From Bacillus_I endophytica_A (GTDB taxonomy: Bacteria > Bacillota > Bacilli > Bacillales > Bacillaceae_H): DNA of 34,100 bases. The notes beneath the pieces are model-generated. The model ran no database searches and was not told where the DNA came from. It saw only the letters and a list, made by a program, of their open reading frames with translations. A program made the position numbers and the translations under genes. Positions 1-7,049 of this stretch are shown here, one piece after another; position 1 is the stretch's first letter, and each line of letters begins with the position of its first letter. The DNA is taken from the NCBI RefSeq assembly GCF_026790145.1, contig NZ_JALAMS010000007.1, forward strand, positions 1 through 34,100, given 5' to 3'.

Positions 1-325
1 TGATAGATTAATTACAATCAGTTTAAGGTTTTTGCACCAGAACCATCCTTTTCCAGGTCATCTCGAAACGATATGAGAATGGGGGATCCTTAATCGTTAC
101 TTCCAATAAATCATTTATTGAATGGGGGAAGATTTTTGGAGATGAGGTGTTAGCTACAGCTATTTTAGATCGTTTACTTCATCACGCCACGACATTCAAT
201 ATTAAAGGTGATTCTTATCGGCTTCGTGAAAAGCAAAAAGCCGGTCTTCAACCGGCTGTCTTAAAACGCTGATAATTGGGAATTTTGATTCGTTGAAAAT
301 AGGGAATTTCAACCCGTTGTTGACA
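1..325 (+). mobile_element. Right end of an IS21-family insertion sequence (truncated)
   Basis: The window opens inside an IS21-type element. It carries the 3' end of an istB-like gene (stop at 270-272) followed by about 50 bp typical of an IS21 terminus: GGGAATTTT at 278-286, GGGAATTTC at 302-310, and a final CCCGTTGTTGACA ending at 325. Repeated short motifs inside the terminal repeat and an end in TGACA fit the family. The left end and istA lie outside the window, if they exist. The frame of the istB remnant cannot be followed upstream of about position 45, so the element may be partly decayed rather than merely cut by the window edge. Confidence 0.75.
45..272 (+). pseudogene. istB: IstB-like ATP-binding transposition helper, C-terminal fragment
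   Basis: About 75 codons are readable. They contain FQVISKRYE, then IVTSNKSFIEWGKIFGDEV, then AILDRLLHHATTFNIKGDSY, which are hallmark C-terminal segments of IstB (the AAA+ helper ATPase of IS21 elements that works with the IstA transposase). The Walker A and B motifs would lie upstream of the window. Reading backwards, the frame degrades near position 45, where the expected aligned residues are lost, so a frameshift or simple truncation cannot be told apart here. Not functional as seen. Confidence 0.8.
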
Positions 326-499
326 TCAGATAAAACAATGTTTTCTATTTTAATTAAAAACTACCTATTTTCTTTTTCTATATACACTGATTCAAATCCT
401 TATCACTTAAAAAAAGTGTAAATTAATAAAAGGATAAACATACATTTAGAGTATAATTACTTTATAATTAGGTAGTAATGGAAAAGGAGGAAATGATAA

Positions 500-790
500 A
501 TGAAGAAGCCTGTCTTAGAAGACTTTATCTGTTCGGCTGATACAGATCTAGAGAAAGAAGACGATTTGAAGATTATCTGTCGTTTCCCTAATAATTTAGG
601 AGTTGTCATTTATAAATCTCTTACATTTACAAACAACAAGTACTATACAACCCCTGTTCGTTTCTTTAAAAAGTCCTATCATATAAGTGGAACGGGTGAT
701 TTTTCACGCGAAGTTCAACGATTGGATACCATACAAGAGGTAAGACAGTTCGCAACAGTAATTTATGAGAGGGAACTTGTTTATTCTTAG
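500..790 (+). CDS. Hypothetical protein, 96 aa
   Basis: Small ORF with a strong ribosome site (AAAGGAGG at 483-490) nine bases before the ATG. The product is soluble, mildly charged, with no signal peptide or membrane segment. It reads as a compact alpha/beta protein, with beta-like stretches around IICRFPNNLGVVIYK (residues 25-39) and TTPVRFF (50-56). I do not recognise the family. A TATAAT stands at about 453-458 but without a good -35. It sits alone between the IS21 remnant and a long inverted repeat, so it may be passenger DNA. The strong ribosome site is the main reason to believe it is expressed. Confidence 0.6.
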   Translation: MKKPVLEDFICSADTDLEKEDDLKIICRFPNNLGVVIYKSLTFTNNKYYTTPVRFFKKSYHISGTGDFSREVQRLDTIQEVRQFATVIYERELVYS

Positions 791-798
791 TGTAATAA

Positions 799-848
799 GA
801 GTTGAGATTTGCATTTTTTAAGATCTTTCTAAATGCGGATCTCAGCTC
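799..848. terminator. Long imperfect inverted repeat after the 96-aa gene
   Basis: Arms 799-816 and 831-848 pair over about 18 bp with two mismatches around a 14-nt loop, starting 9 bp after the stop codon. No clean T-run follows on the plus strand, so termination is plausible but not certain. Confidence 0.45.
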
Positions 849-914
849 TCAAATCTAACTTTATAATTTAATTCTACAAATTACAAAATGAATGCGGAAT
901 TTGGGCCCGTATTT

Positions 915-1100
915 ATTTATTTTCCTTACAACAACTACTATATGCTTGTGGTAATGTTCCCTACATCTTCCACAAATCCCCTTGTTGCTAATTTACTTCT
1001 CTTTTACATAAAAGGAAAGTATTTTATGCTGATTTCATACTTTCTTTCTAAATGGAAAACTCCCCCACACCTACCACACCCACCCTTGTTGTACTTTTAT
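915..1100 (-). repeat. 138-bp-core noncoding repeat, copy 1 (inverted to copy 2 at 12333)
   Basis: Read on the minus strand, 1094-1060 gives GTACAACAAGGGTGGGTGTG and continues with GGTAGGTGTGGGGGA. 989-957 gives a related GCAACAAGGGGATTTGTGG followed by AAGATGTAGGGAA. The same two-block arrangement, with the same 138-bp outer span, occurs on the plus strand at 12333-12470, and similarity continues through TAGTTGTTGTA to about 915. The 78-codon open frame across this stretch is not a credible gene. Function unknown: protein-binding site, centromere or recombination target are possible. Confidence 0.7.
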
Positions 1101-1193
1101 CTATATAACATACCTAGTAGATAAACTTTATATAATCCGCATTATCAATACCCTAAAGTTATGGAGCGAAGAAAGTTCTACAATTTTATGAAC

Positions 1194-1220
1194 AAGCTAA
1201 ATTTTAAAACATTTTAGCTT
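1194..1220. terminator. AT-rich hairpin upstream of the GrpB gene
   Basis: AAGCTAAAAT (1194-1203) pairs perfectly with ATTTTAGCTT (1211-1220) around a 7-nt loop. It has no T-run and its role is unclear. Confidence 0.35.
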
Positions 1221-1296
1221 ATCTAGAACTTAAGCTTTTTGTAATAAATTCATTTATTATATGTTTACATAGATTAAAGAGTTGAGGAGGAGAAAC

Positions 1297-1803
1297 ATGA
1301 ACATTACAGTAGTCGAACATAATCCAAAATGGAAAGATGAATATTTAAAGGAAAAGAAATTGATTGAAGAAATCCTTCAGAAAGAATTAATGAACAGTTT
1401 TCACATTGGAAGCACTTCTATTCCCAATTTAAAAGCAAAGCCTATTATTGATATCCTACTTGTAGTCAATGATATTAAAGCATTGGATGATTATTCTCAA
1501 CAATTCGAAAAGCTTGGTTATGAAGTCATGGGAGAGTTTGGGATAAAACAAAGAAGGTATTATCGTAAAGGTGGAAATAGCCGAACTCATCAAATTCATG
1601 CGTTTCAATATGATAATATTCAAGAGATTGAAAGACACCTATCTTTTAGAGATTATCTTTGTCAAAATCCAGAAATAAGAAGGCAATATGGAGAATTAAA
1701 ATCTACACTAGCTCATAAATTTCCAAATGATATCACTGGTTATAGCAATGGTAAAGATGAATTTGTGAAGAAAATAGAAAAAGAAGCACTTAGATGGCAT
1801 TGA
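1297..1803 (+). CDS. GrpB family protein (UPF0157, nucleotidyltransferase-like)
   Basis: A 168-aa protein of the GrpB/UPF0157 family, a branch of the DNA polymerase beta-type nucleotidyltransferase superfamily of unsettled substrate. Early VVEHNPKWKDEY matches the family's start. FHIGSTSIPNLKAKPIIDILL (about residues 36-56) is the GS(T/S)...D nucleotidyltransferase motif, and HLSFRDYL precedes the C-terminal helical part. An upstream TTG in frame (1282) lies inside the ribosome site, so the ATG at 1297 is chosen: GAGGAGG at 1284-1290 is correctly spaced before it. Single gene, followed by the bidirectional hairpin at 1941. Such genes are frequent passengers on Bacillus plasmids and chromosomes. 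A toxin/antitoxin-type role is sometimes proposed but is not supported here. Confidence 0.88.
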   Translation: MNITVVEHNPKWKDEYLKEKKLIEEILQKELMNSFHIGSTSIPNLKAKPIIDILLVVNDIKALDDYSQQFEKLGYEVMGEFGIKQRRYYRKGGNSRTHQIHAFQYDNIQEIERHLSFRDYLCQNPEIRRQYGELKSTLAHKFPNDITGYSNGKDEFVKKIEKEALRWH

Positions 1804-1940
1804 TTTAATCGTTGAGGTAAGGCTCACCTTCTATCCTACATAAAATAAATGATAAGAAGGCAAAGTAATGGGATATGTTTTGGATATCAAGAAAGGGAGA
1901 CATACACGAGGTATGAGAGATATAATTAATAAATATAGAA

Positions 1941-1978
1941 AAGACCGCCCATTAACTATTATAGTATAAGGCGGTCTT
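1941..1978. terminator. Bidirectional terminator, diverged member of a repeated hairpin family
   Basis: AAGACCGCC (1941-1949) and GGCGGTCTT (1970-1978) pair perfectly between the convergent GrpB and permease genes, with T-rich sequence on both sides. The same stem recurs in the opposite orientation at 12211-12248 and 19365-19402. Confidence 0.7.
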
Positions 1979-2101
1979 AAGTTTCTTATTCCAAACGAAA
2001 TTAATCTTATAGCAAGCAATACTCATAAAGTATTTAGCACCAAAATGAATTCAAAAAGTATATTTAATTTCCCCTAATTTGTTTCCTTTAACTCTTTATA
2101 A

Positions 2102-3517
2102 TTAATTTGCTTTCTGCTTCCGTATCTCTCCAGTTTTTCCACCTTGCAACTTGCTATGATGACGAGAATATCCAAAATAAACGACAACACCTAAGACTAA
2201 CCAACCACTAAAATATAACCATGTGCTACCTGGCAGATTAACCATTAAGAATAAACAACATAAGCAAGACACAAGTGGTAAGACCGGTACAAGTGGTACT
2301 CTAAATCCTCTTTCTAAACTTGGATGCGTTTTACGTAGGATAATGATTCCAACGCCTACCATCCCAAAAGTTAACAATGCCCCAATATTCGCTAAGTTGG
2401 AGAGTTCTTTTAAATTAATTACTCCTCCAATTACACTACTGATAATCCCTATTAACCATGTTGAAAATACAGGAGCACCAGTCTTTTCATTTGTTTTTGA
2501 AAAGCTCTTTGGTAATAAACCATCGCGACTCATTGAAAATAGGACACGAGTTGCTGCATAGATATAAGCAAAAATTACAGCCATAATTCCAATAATTGCC
2601 CCGATTGTAACAATTCCAGCGACTGTATCTTGTCCAACCGCATGTAATACGTAAGCCATTGCTTCCGGAACATTAAGCTCAGTGTACGGTACAACCCCTG
2701 TCATAACAAGACATACTAAAACATAAATCAATGTACATACTACTAAAGAGGCAATAATTCCAATCGGTAAATCTCGTTGTGGGTTTTTTACTTCCTCTGC
2801 TGATGTTGATAATGCGTCAAATCCCAAAAAGGCAAAGAACACAGCTGCAGATCCTGCCATAATCCCTTCTATTCCAAACGGCGCAAATGGAGTCCAGTTT
2901 TCAGGCTTCACATAAAAAGCTCCGACAATAACGAAAAGACCAATGACAACAAGCTTCACTAACACCATGAAATTATTTACTTTCTTACTTTCTTTTGTTC
3001 CTCTTGAAAGAAGCCATGTAATAAGTAAAGTAATCATAATGGCTGGAAGATTAACAATCCCTCCATCTGCTGGAATTGTTACAAGTTCCTTTGGCAAACC
3101 TAAGTTGAATCCCTCTAAAAATTGATTAAAGTACGAAGACCAACCACTTGCAACTGTAGCTGTTGTTAATATATAAACGGAAAGTAGCGTCCACCCCATA
3201 AGATGGGCAACAGACTCACCAATTGTTGCGTACGTATATGTATATACACTCCCTGATACCGGAAGAGTAGAAGCAAACTCTGCATAGCAAAGAGCCGCAA
3301 ATCCACATACAATAGCCGCCAAAATGAAAGAAATAATAACGGATGGGCCAGCGTCATTTGCTGCTACTAGACCTGTTAAAACTAACACTCCTGTCCCAAT
3401 AACCGCGCCAATTCCTAGTAATGTTAAATCAAACGCCCCCATCGTTTTCTCTAATGTCTTACTTTCCCCTTGTTTCAATAATTGCGTAATAGATTTCTTC
3501 TTCAGTAAATCACTCAT
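2102..3517 (-). CDS. APC-superfamily amino acid permease (cationic amino acid transporter/YfnA type)
   Basis: A 471-aa integral membrane protein that should import amino acids by proton symport across the cytoplasmic membrane. About 12 hydrophobic segments are visible. The first carries the APC signature GIGAVIGTGVLVLTG (about residues 35-49), followed by a CYAEFASTLPVSGSVYTYTY segment (about 77-96) and the FFAFLGFDALSTSAEEVKNP loop (about 228-247), both typical of the CAT family and of B. subtilis YfnA-like permeases. Start ATG at 3517 has GGGAAGAGG just upstream. Substrate cannot be read from sequence. It is transcribed alone, leftward, from the promoter at 3613-3642 with a perfect cre site 15 bp above it, so carbon-catabolite control by CcpA is likely. 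The hairpin at 1941 would end it. Confidence 0.92.
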   Translation of the reverse strand: MSDLLKKKSITQLLKQGESKTLEKTMGAFDLTLLGIGAVIGTGVLVLTGLVAANDAGPSVIISFILAAIVCGFAALCYAEFASTLPVSGSVYTYTYATIGESVAHLMGWTLLSVYILTTATVASGWSSYFNQFLEGFNLGLPKELVTIPADGGIVNLPAIMITLLITWLLSRGTKESKKVNNFMVLVKLVVIGLFVIVGAFYVKPENWTPFAPFGIEGIMAGSAAVFFAFLGFDALSTSAEEVKNPQRDLPIGIIASLVVCTLIYVLVCLVMTGVVPYTELNVPEAMAYVLHAVGQDTVAGIVTIGAIIGIMAVIFAYIYAATRVLFSMSRDGLLPKSFSKTNEKTGAPVFSTWLIGIISSVIGGVINLKELSNLANIGALLTFGMVGVGIIILRKTHPSLERGFRVPLVPVLPLVSCLCCLFLMVNLPGSTWLYFSGWLVLGVVVYFGYSRHHSKLQGGKTGEIRKQKAN

Positions 3518-3612
3518 AGCCTCTTCCCCTTTCTGCTTGTGTGAATTTAGATTTTGTTAGGTAAGAGGAGTTCTGCACAAATCCTAGTGTAAACTCTCTT
3601 AGTTTCTATATT

Positions 3613-3642
3613 ATTATATCAATAAAATAGTAACCATCCCAA
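3613..3642 (-). promoter_or_regulatory. Sigma-A promoter of the permease gene
   Basis: Minus strand TTGGGA (3642-3637), 18-bp spacer, perfect TATAAT (3618-3613). Predicted start is near 3606, giving a leader of about 90 nt. No T-box or riboswitch fold was recognised in the leader. Confidence 0.55.
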
Positions 3643-3656
3643 TTTCTTAGTATAGT

Positions 3657-3670
3657 TGAAAGCGATTACA
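3657..3670. promoter_or_regulatory. cre site (CcpA operator)
   Basis: TGAAAGCGATTACA fits the Bacillus cre consensus TGWAANCGNTNWCA at every position on both strands. It sits about 57 bp upstream of the predicted permease start, a position used for CcpA activation elsewhere (inference). Confidence 0.65.
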
Positions 3671-4025
3671 TAGTAAAGGGGTTAAATAAATATTGTGTTT
3701 TTAGATGTATGTTTCATTAATTTCAGTTCAAATGAGGTAATTTATTACTATGCATAAGCCAAAGATTCCTTTTTATTAATAATAATTCATAGTAAATGAA
3801 TTATTATTATGTATCCTCAGAAAAGTTATCAAATCATAAACTCTTTGTTATTCAAAGAATCTATAGGTCTTCTTGCAGCCATTCTATATGTATTAAATGC
3901 TTTATAGCATAGCCCCTTCTCCCTTATTACAGATTTTCAATTAATCTGAACCGAAGGTTGCATATTTATCTTATACATTATCCATAATATTTCTAAGACT
4001 TCCTCCCTTAAATATGAGCTGACTC
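3671..4025. other. Gene-free AT-rich spacer with a perfect 14-bp inverted repeat
   Basis: No credible ORF. The only structure I see is a 14-bp perfect inverted repeat at 3777-3790 and 3796-3809 around a 5-nt loop (TAATAATAATTCAT and its complement), too AT-rich to call a terminator. Confidence 0.5.
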
Positions 4026-4074
4026 AATTAATATAAAAAAACCCTATTATAAATAGGGTTTTTTTATATTAATT
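4026..4074. terminator. 23-bp perfect palindromic terminator
   Basis: Two 23-nt arms (4026-4048, 4052-4074) pair without mismatch around ATA. The GC core is ACCCTATT, flanked by T7 on the plus strand and the equivalent on the minus strand. It lies 22 bp past the stop of the leftward gene at 4096 and should stop transcription both ways. Confidence 0.85.
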
Positions 4075-4095
4075 TGCGAGTACAGAATAAATTGT

Positions 4096-4749
4096 TTAGT
4101 AATGAACAGGAACACGATCTAAATTTCTCTGTTTTGCTACATAATAACGACTATAACTATCCACGAGTTCATGGGTTTCAGGATCAATAATAATTGGTTT
4201 ATCTACAGTTCCATTCTTCTCAATGCTTTCTTCCACTATCTTTTGTTTAGCGATTCCTGGTGTAAATTGAAGAAAGGATTCTGGAACCTTAATATCCTCT
4301 AAAGACATCCAGTTTCTTGTCCCTTCTGGAACAAAAATTTGCTTTTTGACTTCCTCTTTTTTAGGTTCTTCTTGTTGTTTATTTTCTTCTGATTTTTGAG
4401 CTCTTGAGCCCTTTTTTGGCGTTTCTTTGTTCTCTTTCCCTTTGTCTTCAATTTCTTGTATTTGCATACAAATAACACCTATCTCACCTGTACATTGTTC
4501 AAACGGAATATCCAAACAAGGCTCGCCCTGGACGAGGAAACGTCTTTGAGAAAACTCCTCTCGATTTATGTTTAACTTATTAAATTGTTTTAAGCTGAGA
4601 ACCACCGTATATGTAATTGCCTTACTCCGAAAAGGAATCCCTTTTGGAGCATTTGGGCTCCCTTTTTCCTCCATATCAAAAGTCAGATACTTCCCGTAAT
4701 CTTGAATTGAGCTTGTCGGACGGCCTGTTACACTGATTTTATGTGCCAT
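4096..4749 (-). CDS. Plasmid protein: OB-like N-terminal region, charged linker, ParB-like C-terminal domain
   Basis: A 217-aa cytosolic protein in three visible parts. Residues 1-100 are beta-rich, with ISVTGRPTSS, ITYTVVLSLKQF and FLVQGEPCLDIPFEQC, in a pattern resembling a single-strand-binding OB fold (tentative). Residues 101-140 are a low-complexity Lys/Glu/Gln linker. Residues 150-217 match the ParB/Srx N-terminal domain: IKVPESFL, IEKNGTVDKPIIID and LVDSYSRYYVAKQRNLDRVPV. There is no following ParB HTH, so it is not a standard partition ParB. Start ATG has AAGGAGGGA seven bases upstream. Single gene ended by the palindromic terminator at 4026. A role in plasmid DNA maintenance is inferred from domains and neighbours only. 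Confidence 0.7.
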   Translation of the reverse strand: MAHKISVTGRPTSSIQDYGKYLTFDMEEKGSPNAPKGIPFRSKAITYTVVLSLKQFNKLNINREEFSQRRFLVQGEPCLDIPFEQCTGEIGVICMQIQEIEDKGKENKETPKKGSRAQKSEENKQQEEPKKEEVKKQIFVPEGTRNWMSLEDIKVPESFLQFTPGIAKQKIVEESIEKNGTVDKPIIIDPETHELVDSYSRYYVAKQRNLDRVPVHY

Positions 4750-5118
4750 CGTTCTCCCTCCTTATCTTTTTTCTCATTATATTATATATATCTTATACAC
4801 TATTGTTTATCGATAAAAACAAAAAAGCAATAGAAATAGGATTTTAATCTACATTTTTAGTAATTTAGCATATTATAATTCTATTTCACCTTTCCTATAA
4901 TAAAAGAATCAAAGGAACAATATCAGTAGACAACGTGGAATTGGAAAATGAAAAAATGGTGCTAAGTCAACCAAAATTAAGTCTTCCTTTTCAGTATAAA
5001 AAAAGATGAACTTTAATATAAAAAGGATCGGCTTGAATCTTTTGTTTGACAGATGACTGTCAATCTAATTCCAAAATTCAAGCCTATGTATCTTAAGAAG
5101 ATTACTCCTCTTTTGTTA
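4750..5118. other. Gene-free spacer
   Basis: Only AT-rich sequence plus the nested inverted repeat at 5030-5084. No coding frame of quality on either strand. Confidence 0.5.
5030..5084. repeat. Nested inverted repeat downstream of the SASP-like gene
   Basis: Outer arms GGCTTGAAT (5030-5038) and ATTCAAGCC (5076-5084) enclose an inner TTGACAG ATGA CTGTCAA hairpin. It lies 35 bp beyond the stop of the leftward gene at 5119. It could act as a terminator or be a small insertion-derived structure; there is no T-run. Confidence 0.5.
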
Positions 5119-5331
5119 CTACTTTTTACTTTCTGTAGATTGTTGAAGCTTCTTTTTTACTTCCTCAATATCAGTATCACTATAGATACCTGTACCATGT
5201 CCTCCATTTGTCTTAGCCATCCATTCTTTTACTTCATTGTAAGACATGCCAGATTGTTCATTGTATTTTTTAACCTCATCAATGTTTGTTCCTACTACTG
5301 TAAATGCACTATTCTCATGTTTTTTATTCAT
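5119..5331 (-). CDS. Gamma-type small acid-soluble spore protein-like, 70 aa
   Basis: A 70-aa hydrophilic protein with two degenerate repeats, GTNIDEVKKYNEQSG (residues 14-28) and SDTDIEEVKKKLQQS (51-65), that resemble the T(N/D)xxxVKxxNxQS repeats of gamma-type SASPs, the storage proteins degraded during spore germination. Between them lies MSYNEVKEWMAKTNGGHGTG. The protein is Lys-, Glu- and Asn-rich with no Cys, and fits the SASP size class. The ribosome site AAAGGAGG is strong. A sigma-G promoter was looked for upstream but nothing convincing was seen. If correct, this is a plasmid-borne spore gene. The alternative is an unrelated small protein with repeat-like helices. Confidence 0.55.
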   Translation of the reverse strand: MNKKHENSAFTVVGTNIDEVKKYNEQSGMSYNEVKEWMAKTNGGHGTGIYSDTDIEEVKKKLQQSTESKK

Positions 5332-5555
5332 AGTAAATCCTCCTTTTGGTTTTAGTTATTTTCCCCTTTAAAGAAAGTTTTATTAAGAATTTATTGTAAG
5401 AATACTTGTTGTAAAACTCCTTTTCTTTTGCCAATTCATCAAACTTTTTCATAACAGCTGAATTAATATTTAGCATGATGATTCCCATTACATTCATCTT
5501 TCCCTAAATAAAGTGCACTACATTTTGAAAACCTGAAGAGCATAAGGAGTTTTTG

Positions 5556-5591
5556 CTATCACATGGGGTGATAGACTAGGCAAAGCCTAGT
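5556..5591. repeat. Twin hairpins beside the 11-bp iterons (origin-like)
   Basis: CTATCAC/GTGATAG around a 5-nt loop is followed at once by ACTAGGC AAA GCCTAGT (5575-5591). Both stems are perfect 7-mers. They stand 32 bp before the GTCCC iteron array. Adjacent small hairpins plus iterons suggest a replication, nicking or partition site (inference). Nothing else is seen between 5332 and 5555. Confidence 0.5.
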
Positions 5592-5622
5592 AAAACGGTG
5601 ATATCAAAGAAAAGCCCCAGAT

Positions 5623-5693
5623 GTCCCCTCAACGTCCCCTCAAATCAACCCGTAGTCCCCACAGTGTCCCCATTATGTCCCTTCAACGTCCCC
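5623..5693. repeat. Iteron array with exact 11-bp period (GTCCC boxes)
   Basis: GTCCC occurs at 5623, 5634, 5655, 5666, 5677 and 5688. Gaps are 11, 21, 11, 11 and 11 bp, so the boxes fall on one face of the helix with roughly one position lost. The best shared unit is GTCCCCTCAAC. On the minus strand the boxes are GGGAC, close to the GGAAC boxes at 6703-6955. The stop codon of the decayed leftward gene overlaps the last boxes. Iterons of this type bind Rep or partition proteins. Confidence 0.75.
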
Positions 5694-6468
5694 CCGTGTT
5701 TAAACGAGTAGGAGCTAAATCTTGCTCTTTTTCTTTTAACTTTTTGAGCTTTTCCATTAACATTTCCTTCTCATCTTTACAGAGCTGTATACTCTCTTCG
5801 TTCATACAAATCTCATCTTCTTTTAATGAAATTTGAGTTTCCGTTTCAGTTTTTTCTGTCTCAACTTGATACTCCGTATCGACTTTAATTCTCCCTTTTT
5901 TCTTCATAAAGCTATCCGATTTTTCATAGGATTTCATTTTCTTTTGACTTCTCTTTTCTGAACTCGTAAGCGTTTGGTTTGATCGGAAGAGATGGATTGA
6001 ACAAGTTCGTCTTCTTGCTCCTCTTCCTCTGTTTTCACTTCCCTTCTCTTGACCTCCCCAGATTCTTCTTTCATCATTTTTTGATACAAAGCAAGCGCTA
6101 ATGCTTCCCAATTTGAAGATAATTGTTTCCCCTTACGATGTCCCTGATCCAAGGATCTAATCGTTAAATCTATCTTTAACTGGGCTTTTTATAGACTTTA
6201 AAATGAAGCTCCTTTCTATTTTGTAAATGTACTCTGTTGTTTCACTTTCAATATCAATACACCTAATTTTAGAATACATAAAGTAAGAGCCATCCACCTT
6301 CTCTTTCCCTTTTTTACAAAGTTGTTAAATAAAATTATTATGTTGGCTAGTTTGAACCACACTATTTTTATCCTCTTCTACTTTGAAAGATTAAGAAAGC
6401 TCTCCCTCCCCTTCATATTGTCATTCCCCATAAAGTTCACAAGGGTTAATTTCAACACTAAATTCCAC
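5683..6468 (-). pseudogene. Decayed plasmid gene, several stops and frameshifts
   Basis: A single ancestral protein can be followed leftward. A GTG at 6468 opens a frame reading EFSVEINPCELYGE, then three in-frame stops, then SYFMYSKIRCIDIESETTEY and SFILKSIKSPVKDRF. Near 6160 the sense jumps to another frame (LTIRSLDQGHRKGKQLSSNW, then EALALALYQKMM). After a highly acidic/basic linker it meets a stop at 5936-5934 that overlaps ATG 5937 (ATGA). The last 84-codon part is a Lys/Glu-rich coiled-coil-like tail. The pieces at 5934-6152 (only a TTG start) and 5683-5937 could still be translated, but the string of stops argues for decay. Family not recognised. Its location next to iterons suggests a former replication or mobilisation gene. 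Confidence 0.6.
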
Positions 6469-6702
6469 TTCTTTTCAAATTGTTATATATAATATTTTTT
6501 ATTTATTTTAAATATTATTTTTATATAAAAAGACAAATAAGATTAACTAAAAACACCTGAATGTTTCAAAATAAATCAAATTTATATAATATTTATATTC
6601 ATTAAAACTCTTTTTACTACAAAAATAACAATACTTCTTCTCATCCTACGTTTTTTTATAATATTTATATATTAAATATACAAATATTATAAAAATACAT
6701 TT
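6469..6702. other. Extremely AT-rich region next to GGAAC boxes
   Basis: Over 6480-6700 the sequence is almost all A and T with runs such as TATATAATATTTTTTATTTA. No gene. Placed directly before the GGAAC box cluster, it has the look of a DNA-unwinding element or of a rigid operator flank. Confidence 0.5.
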
Positions 6703-6955
6703 GGAACGCCTTAGGAACGAGTTGTATTTCATTGACTCATACAAAAGAACGTTGGAATGGGAACAGTTCCTATTGTATTGATTAGGATTTTAGTGAGTTA
6801 AGGTAGACAAGAACACGAATTGTATGTACATTTGGAACGGATCAAGAACATGCAAATGATTCAATTAATTTAAAAGTCTTTTTTATAATAATTAATTGAC
6901 CTTGTTTAACTATTACAACTTCTCAAATGAGGAACATTGGAACGGGGACGGTTCC
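6703..6955. promoter_or_regulatory. Cluster of GGAAC boxes upstream of the MerR-like gene (operator/iterons)
   Basis: GGAACG at 6703 and 6714 (11 bp apart), an inverted pair GGAAC-A-GTTCC at 6760-6770, GGAACG at 6834, GGAAC at 6931 and 6939, and GTTCC at 6951. GAAC also occurs alone at 6747 and 6846. The perfect inverted pair implies a dimeric DNA-binding protein. The natural candidate is the HTH protein encoded just downstream, acting on its own promoter and possibly on plasmid maintenance. Confidence 0.65.
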
Positions 6956-7049
6956 TAAACATGTATTAATAATTTTAAATTGGCAAAGGGTTTGCTCTTT
7001 AAAAAAAGAAGTTTTATTATCAAGATAAAAGTATAAAGGGGATCTAATA

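Noticed and set aside
888..1124. 78-codon frame MNAEFGP... on the plus strand
   Set aside because: It lies over the noncoding repeat, lacks a ribosome site, has odd Pro/Phe/Tyr-rich composition, and the inverted copy at 12333 does not keep the frame.
2223..2561. 112-aa plus-strand frame inside the permease gene
   Set aside because: Shadow of the antisense strand of a clear membrane protein; no ribosome site.
3519..3610. T-box or SAM riboswitch leader for the amino-acid permease
   Set aside because: The predicted leader is only about 90 nt and lacks the T-box TGGNACCGCG sequence and any terminator.
5615..5700. CRISPR-like array at the GTCCC boxes
   Set aside because: Repeat units are about 11 bp with no unique spacers of usual length and no cas genes nearby.
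5934..6152. Independent 72-aa gene starting at TTG 6152
   Set aside because: Sense continues upstream in a shifted frame, with further stops beyond; no ribosome site; better explained as part of the decayed gene.
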